Both the position numbers and the translations under genes were made by a program. A stretch of DNA of 64,000 nt from an uncultured Algibacter sp. (GTDB lineage: Bacteria > Bacteroidota > Bacteroidia > Flavobacteriales > Flavobacteriaceae): the NCBI RefSeq assembly GCF_947495675.1, contig NZ_CANLZX010000001.1, forward strand, positions 330,035-394,034. The letters run 5' to 3'. Below, one piece after another: positions 62,300 to 64,000 of this stretch. Each line of letters opens with the position of its first letter. Position 1 is the stretch's first letter. The notes beneath the pieces were generated by a model. It worked only from the letters and a program-made list of their open reading frames with translations, made no database searches and had not been told where the DNA came from.

Positions 62300-64000
62300 A
62301 TGAAAACAAAATCCCTTTTAAAGTTCACAAAAACATTTGTGACTTTTACAATGGTATTACTATGGACAGTATTTTCTGCAAATGCTCAATGTCCAACAGT
62401 AACCAATCCTAATCCTCCCCCTATCTGTGATGCTTCAGGATATACCTTTAACGATTTAAATAGTTTCGCTACTGATGGTGGTAATGGTATAGTCTGGTAT
62501 GATACTTTGACTGGAGGTAGTCCATTCAATCCTAATCAATTATTACAAGAAGGTATTTACTATGCCGATGATAATACAGGAACTTGTGGAAGTAGAGCTT
62601 CTATAAATATTGATTTTGTTCTAAATTCTACTGGTCAAAATTTAGACCAAATATATTGTAGTAATGAAAATGCTACTATACAAACTTATATAGATGATGT
62701 TTTGTTTGGAAGTATACCCGCAGGAGGTTCTGTTGAGGTTTATTATGATTTAAATTTAACAAGTCAGGCTAATACAACGGATTCAATTCCTTTAGGAGCT
62801 ACAAATTTTTATATTGTATTTGTTGATAATGGTGGTTGTAAAAGTCAATTAGAATTAGCACAATTAGGAGTTTTTAGTGCACCAACAGATCCAGCACCTA
62901 CAACACCTCAAGCATTTTGTTCTGATGATAATCCAACAGTTGGAAATTTAGACCCTGGTACTACTGAAACAAATATTAGTTGGTATGCAAATGTAGATGT
63001 TTCAGGAGACCCTATTCTACCAGCATTATCATTACTTACACCCTTAGTTGATGGAAATAGTTATTATGTACAAATTAATGATGCTTTTTGTGAAAGTAAC
63101 GCCATTGAAGTTGTTGTTAATATTGATGATCCAGTAAATGCTGGAACACCTGGTAGCTTAGATTATTGTGATGATAGTTTGCCAGTAGCAGATTTTAATT
63201 TATTTGATGAACTAGGTGCTCCAAAAGATTCTACCGGTAGCTGGTCAGGCCCATTAACAACCACAAATGGAAACCTAGGTACGGTTAATATTTCAACATT
63301 AACTACTGCGGGAACCTATACTTTTACGTATACAGTTCCTAGTAATGGTGTTTGTCCAGATGGGATTTCAAATGTAACTATTACAGTTTATGAAACTTTT
63401 AGTTCTGGAGATCCATCAGCTAATAATCCAGCATCGTTTTGTGAAGCCAGTTTGCCAACTACTTTTGATTTGTTTTCACTATTAGAAAATCATGATCTTG
63501 GAGGGCAATGGTCAAGTGGAAGTTCTACCATTGATTTAACAGGATTAACTGCAGGAACATATAATTATACATATACCCAAAACACGTTACCTAACCCATG
63601 TCCAGAAGAGTCTACTACAGTACAGGTTATAGTGCTTCAAGATCCACATGCTGGAAATGCTTTAAACGATGTGTTTTGTGAGAATGATTTAGTTTCAAAT
63701 TCACCATATAATTTATTCGATGCTTTAGATAATACTCAAGATAATAATAGTGGTATATGGACTGATTCTAGTAATGCAACAATTTCAAACACTTTGGATA
63801 TTACAACACTTACAGTATCTGGAAGCCCATATACATTTAATTATACAATTGATAATGGAACGTGTTCTGATACTGAAGCTATTACAATAACTATAGAAGA
63901 TGCCCCAGAATCTGGGACACCAGTAACAACTTTCCCAGAGTTTTGTGAAGGTTCTGCACCATCAAGTTATAATTTATTTGATTTATTAGAAGGCGAAGAT
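62300..64000 (+). CDS. Large secreted repeat protein, probable type IX secretion cargo (partial)
   Basis: The frame opens at the ATG 62300 and is still open at the right edge (567 codons). A signal peptide ends near residue 32 (SANAQ). Ig-like segments with paired Cys follow, then tandem repeats starting at 63164, 63437, 63674 and 63941 (79-91 residues each). Each repeat begins '[FY]C(E/D)' and includes 'NLFD', a 'G.W' and 'aGtYtftYT' signature. Such proteins in Flavobacteriaceae usually end in a gliding-motility type C-terminal domain that targets them to the cell surface; that end lies outside the window. It is likely an adhesin or surface polymer. Confidence 0.8.
   Translation, partial: MKTKSLLKFTKTFVTFTMVLLWTVFSANAQCPTVTNPNPPPICDASGYTFNDLNSFATDGGNGIVWYDTLTGGSPFNPNQLLQEGIYYADDNTGTCGSRASINIDFVLNSTGQNLDQIYCSNENATIQTYIDDVLFGSIPAGGSVEVYYDLNLTSQANTTDSIPLGATNFYIVFVDNGGCKSQLELAQLGVFSAPTDPAPTTPQAFCSDDNPTVGNLDPGTTETNISWYANVDVSGDPILPALSLLTPLVDGNSYYVQINDAFCESNAIEVVVNIDDPVNAGTPGSLDYCDDSLPVADFNLFDELGAPKDSTGSWSGPLTTTNGNLGTVNISTLTTAGTYTFTYTVPSNGVCPDGISNVTITVYETFSSGDPSANNPASFCEASLPTTFDLFSLLENHDLGGQWSSGSSTIDLTGLTAGTYNYTYTQNTLPNPCPEESTTVQVIVLQDPHAGNALNDVFCENDLVSNSPYNLFDALDNTQDNNSGIWTDSSNATISNTLDITTLTVSGSPYTFNYTIDNGTCSDTEAITITIEDAPESGTPVTTFPEFCEGSAPSSYNLFDLLEGED

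Noticed and set aside
1..64000. CRISPR arrays, insertion sequences, prophage genes, rRNA
   Set aside because: No regularly spaced direct repeats, transposase or phage motifs, or rRNA sequence were seen; the only tandem repeats are at 10387-10616 and in the surface protein at the right edge.

Overview
The window is a stretch of chromosome from a low-GC member of Bacteroidota, most likely a marine Flavobacteriaceae. The signs are the gene content (alternative complex III, a Sec-type nitrous oxide reductase, PorT-like and DUF5686-like outer-membrane proteins, a long repeat-bearing secreted protein), tRNA genes without encoded CCA, weak Shine-Dalgarno signals, and many TAnnTTTG promoter -7 elements (sometimes with an upstream TTTG) typical of the Bacteroidota housekeeping sigma factor. 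The genus cannot be fixed from the sequence alone. There is no prophage, insertion sequence or CRISPR array.

Layout. 1-4905 (minus) is a clade II nos cluster: cytochrome c lipoprotein, fasciclin-domain lipoprotein, NosZ, a membrane protein, NosL and the start of NosD. It is divergent from an Rrf2-type regulator (5022), and the shared intergenic region carries two palindromes. 6136-10124 encodes SucA-SucB. 10125-10619 has no ordinary gene; it holds a possible 38-residue membrane peptide and two tandem copies of a module (palindrome, -7-like box, short leader, intrinsic terminator) just downstream of a LuxR-type response regulator. Then come a retropepsin-like protein, TatD, asparaginase, tRNA-Ser, an ExbB/X/ExbD/ExbD operon and a PorT-like protein. 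16965-28763 is a minus-strand core block: a small membrane protein, rpoN, asnS, an MMPL transporter, a DUF5686-like protein, frr, pyrH, tsf, rpsB, rpsI and rplM. 28896-45102 is housekeeping and envelope functions: Sua5, an ABC-F ATPase, YgiQ, PolA, a metallophosphoesterase, a cysteine-less thioredoxin fold, a polysaccharide deacetylase, a DUF2723 protein, tRNA-Gln, an EEP nuclease and a universal stress protein. 45236-49787 is rimP-nusA-infB behind a leader containing a terminator. 50448-62092 is the electron-transport operon actABCDEF-coxBA (alternative complex III plus aa3-type oxidase). The window ends inside a large secreted repeat protein.

How it fits together. The organism respires oxygen through quinol, ACIII and cytochrome oxidase, and can reduce N2O with NosZ, apparently under FNR-like and Rrf2-like control. 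The most unusual part is 10340-10620. Two tandem units on the minus strand each look like a promoter with a palindrome centred near -41, followed by a transcript of about 70 nt ending in a terminator. One predicted transcript can pair over 12 nt with the leader of the adjacent response-regulator mRNA. This suggests a small-RNA feedback circuit, but it is an inference from sequence only.
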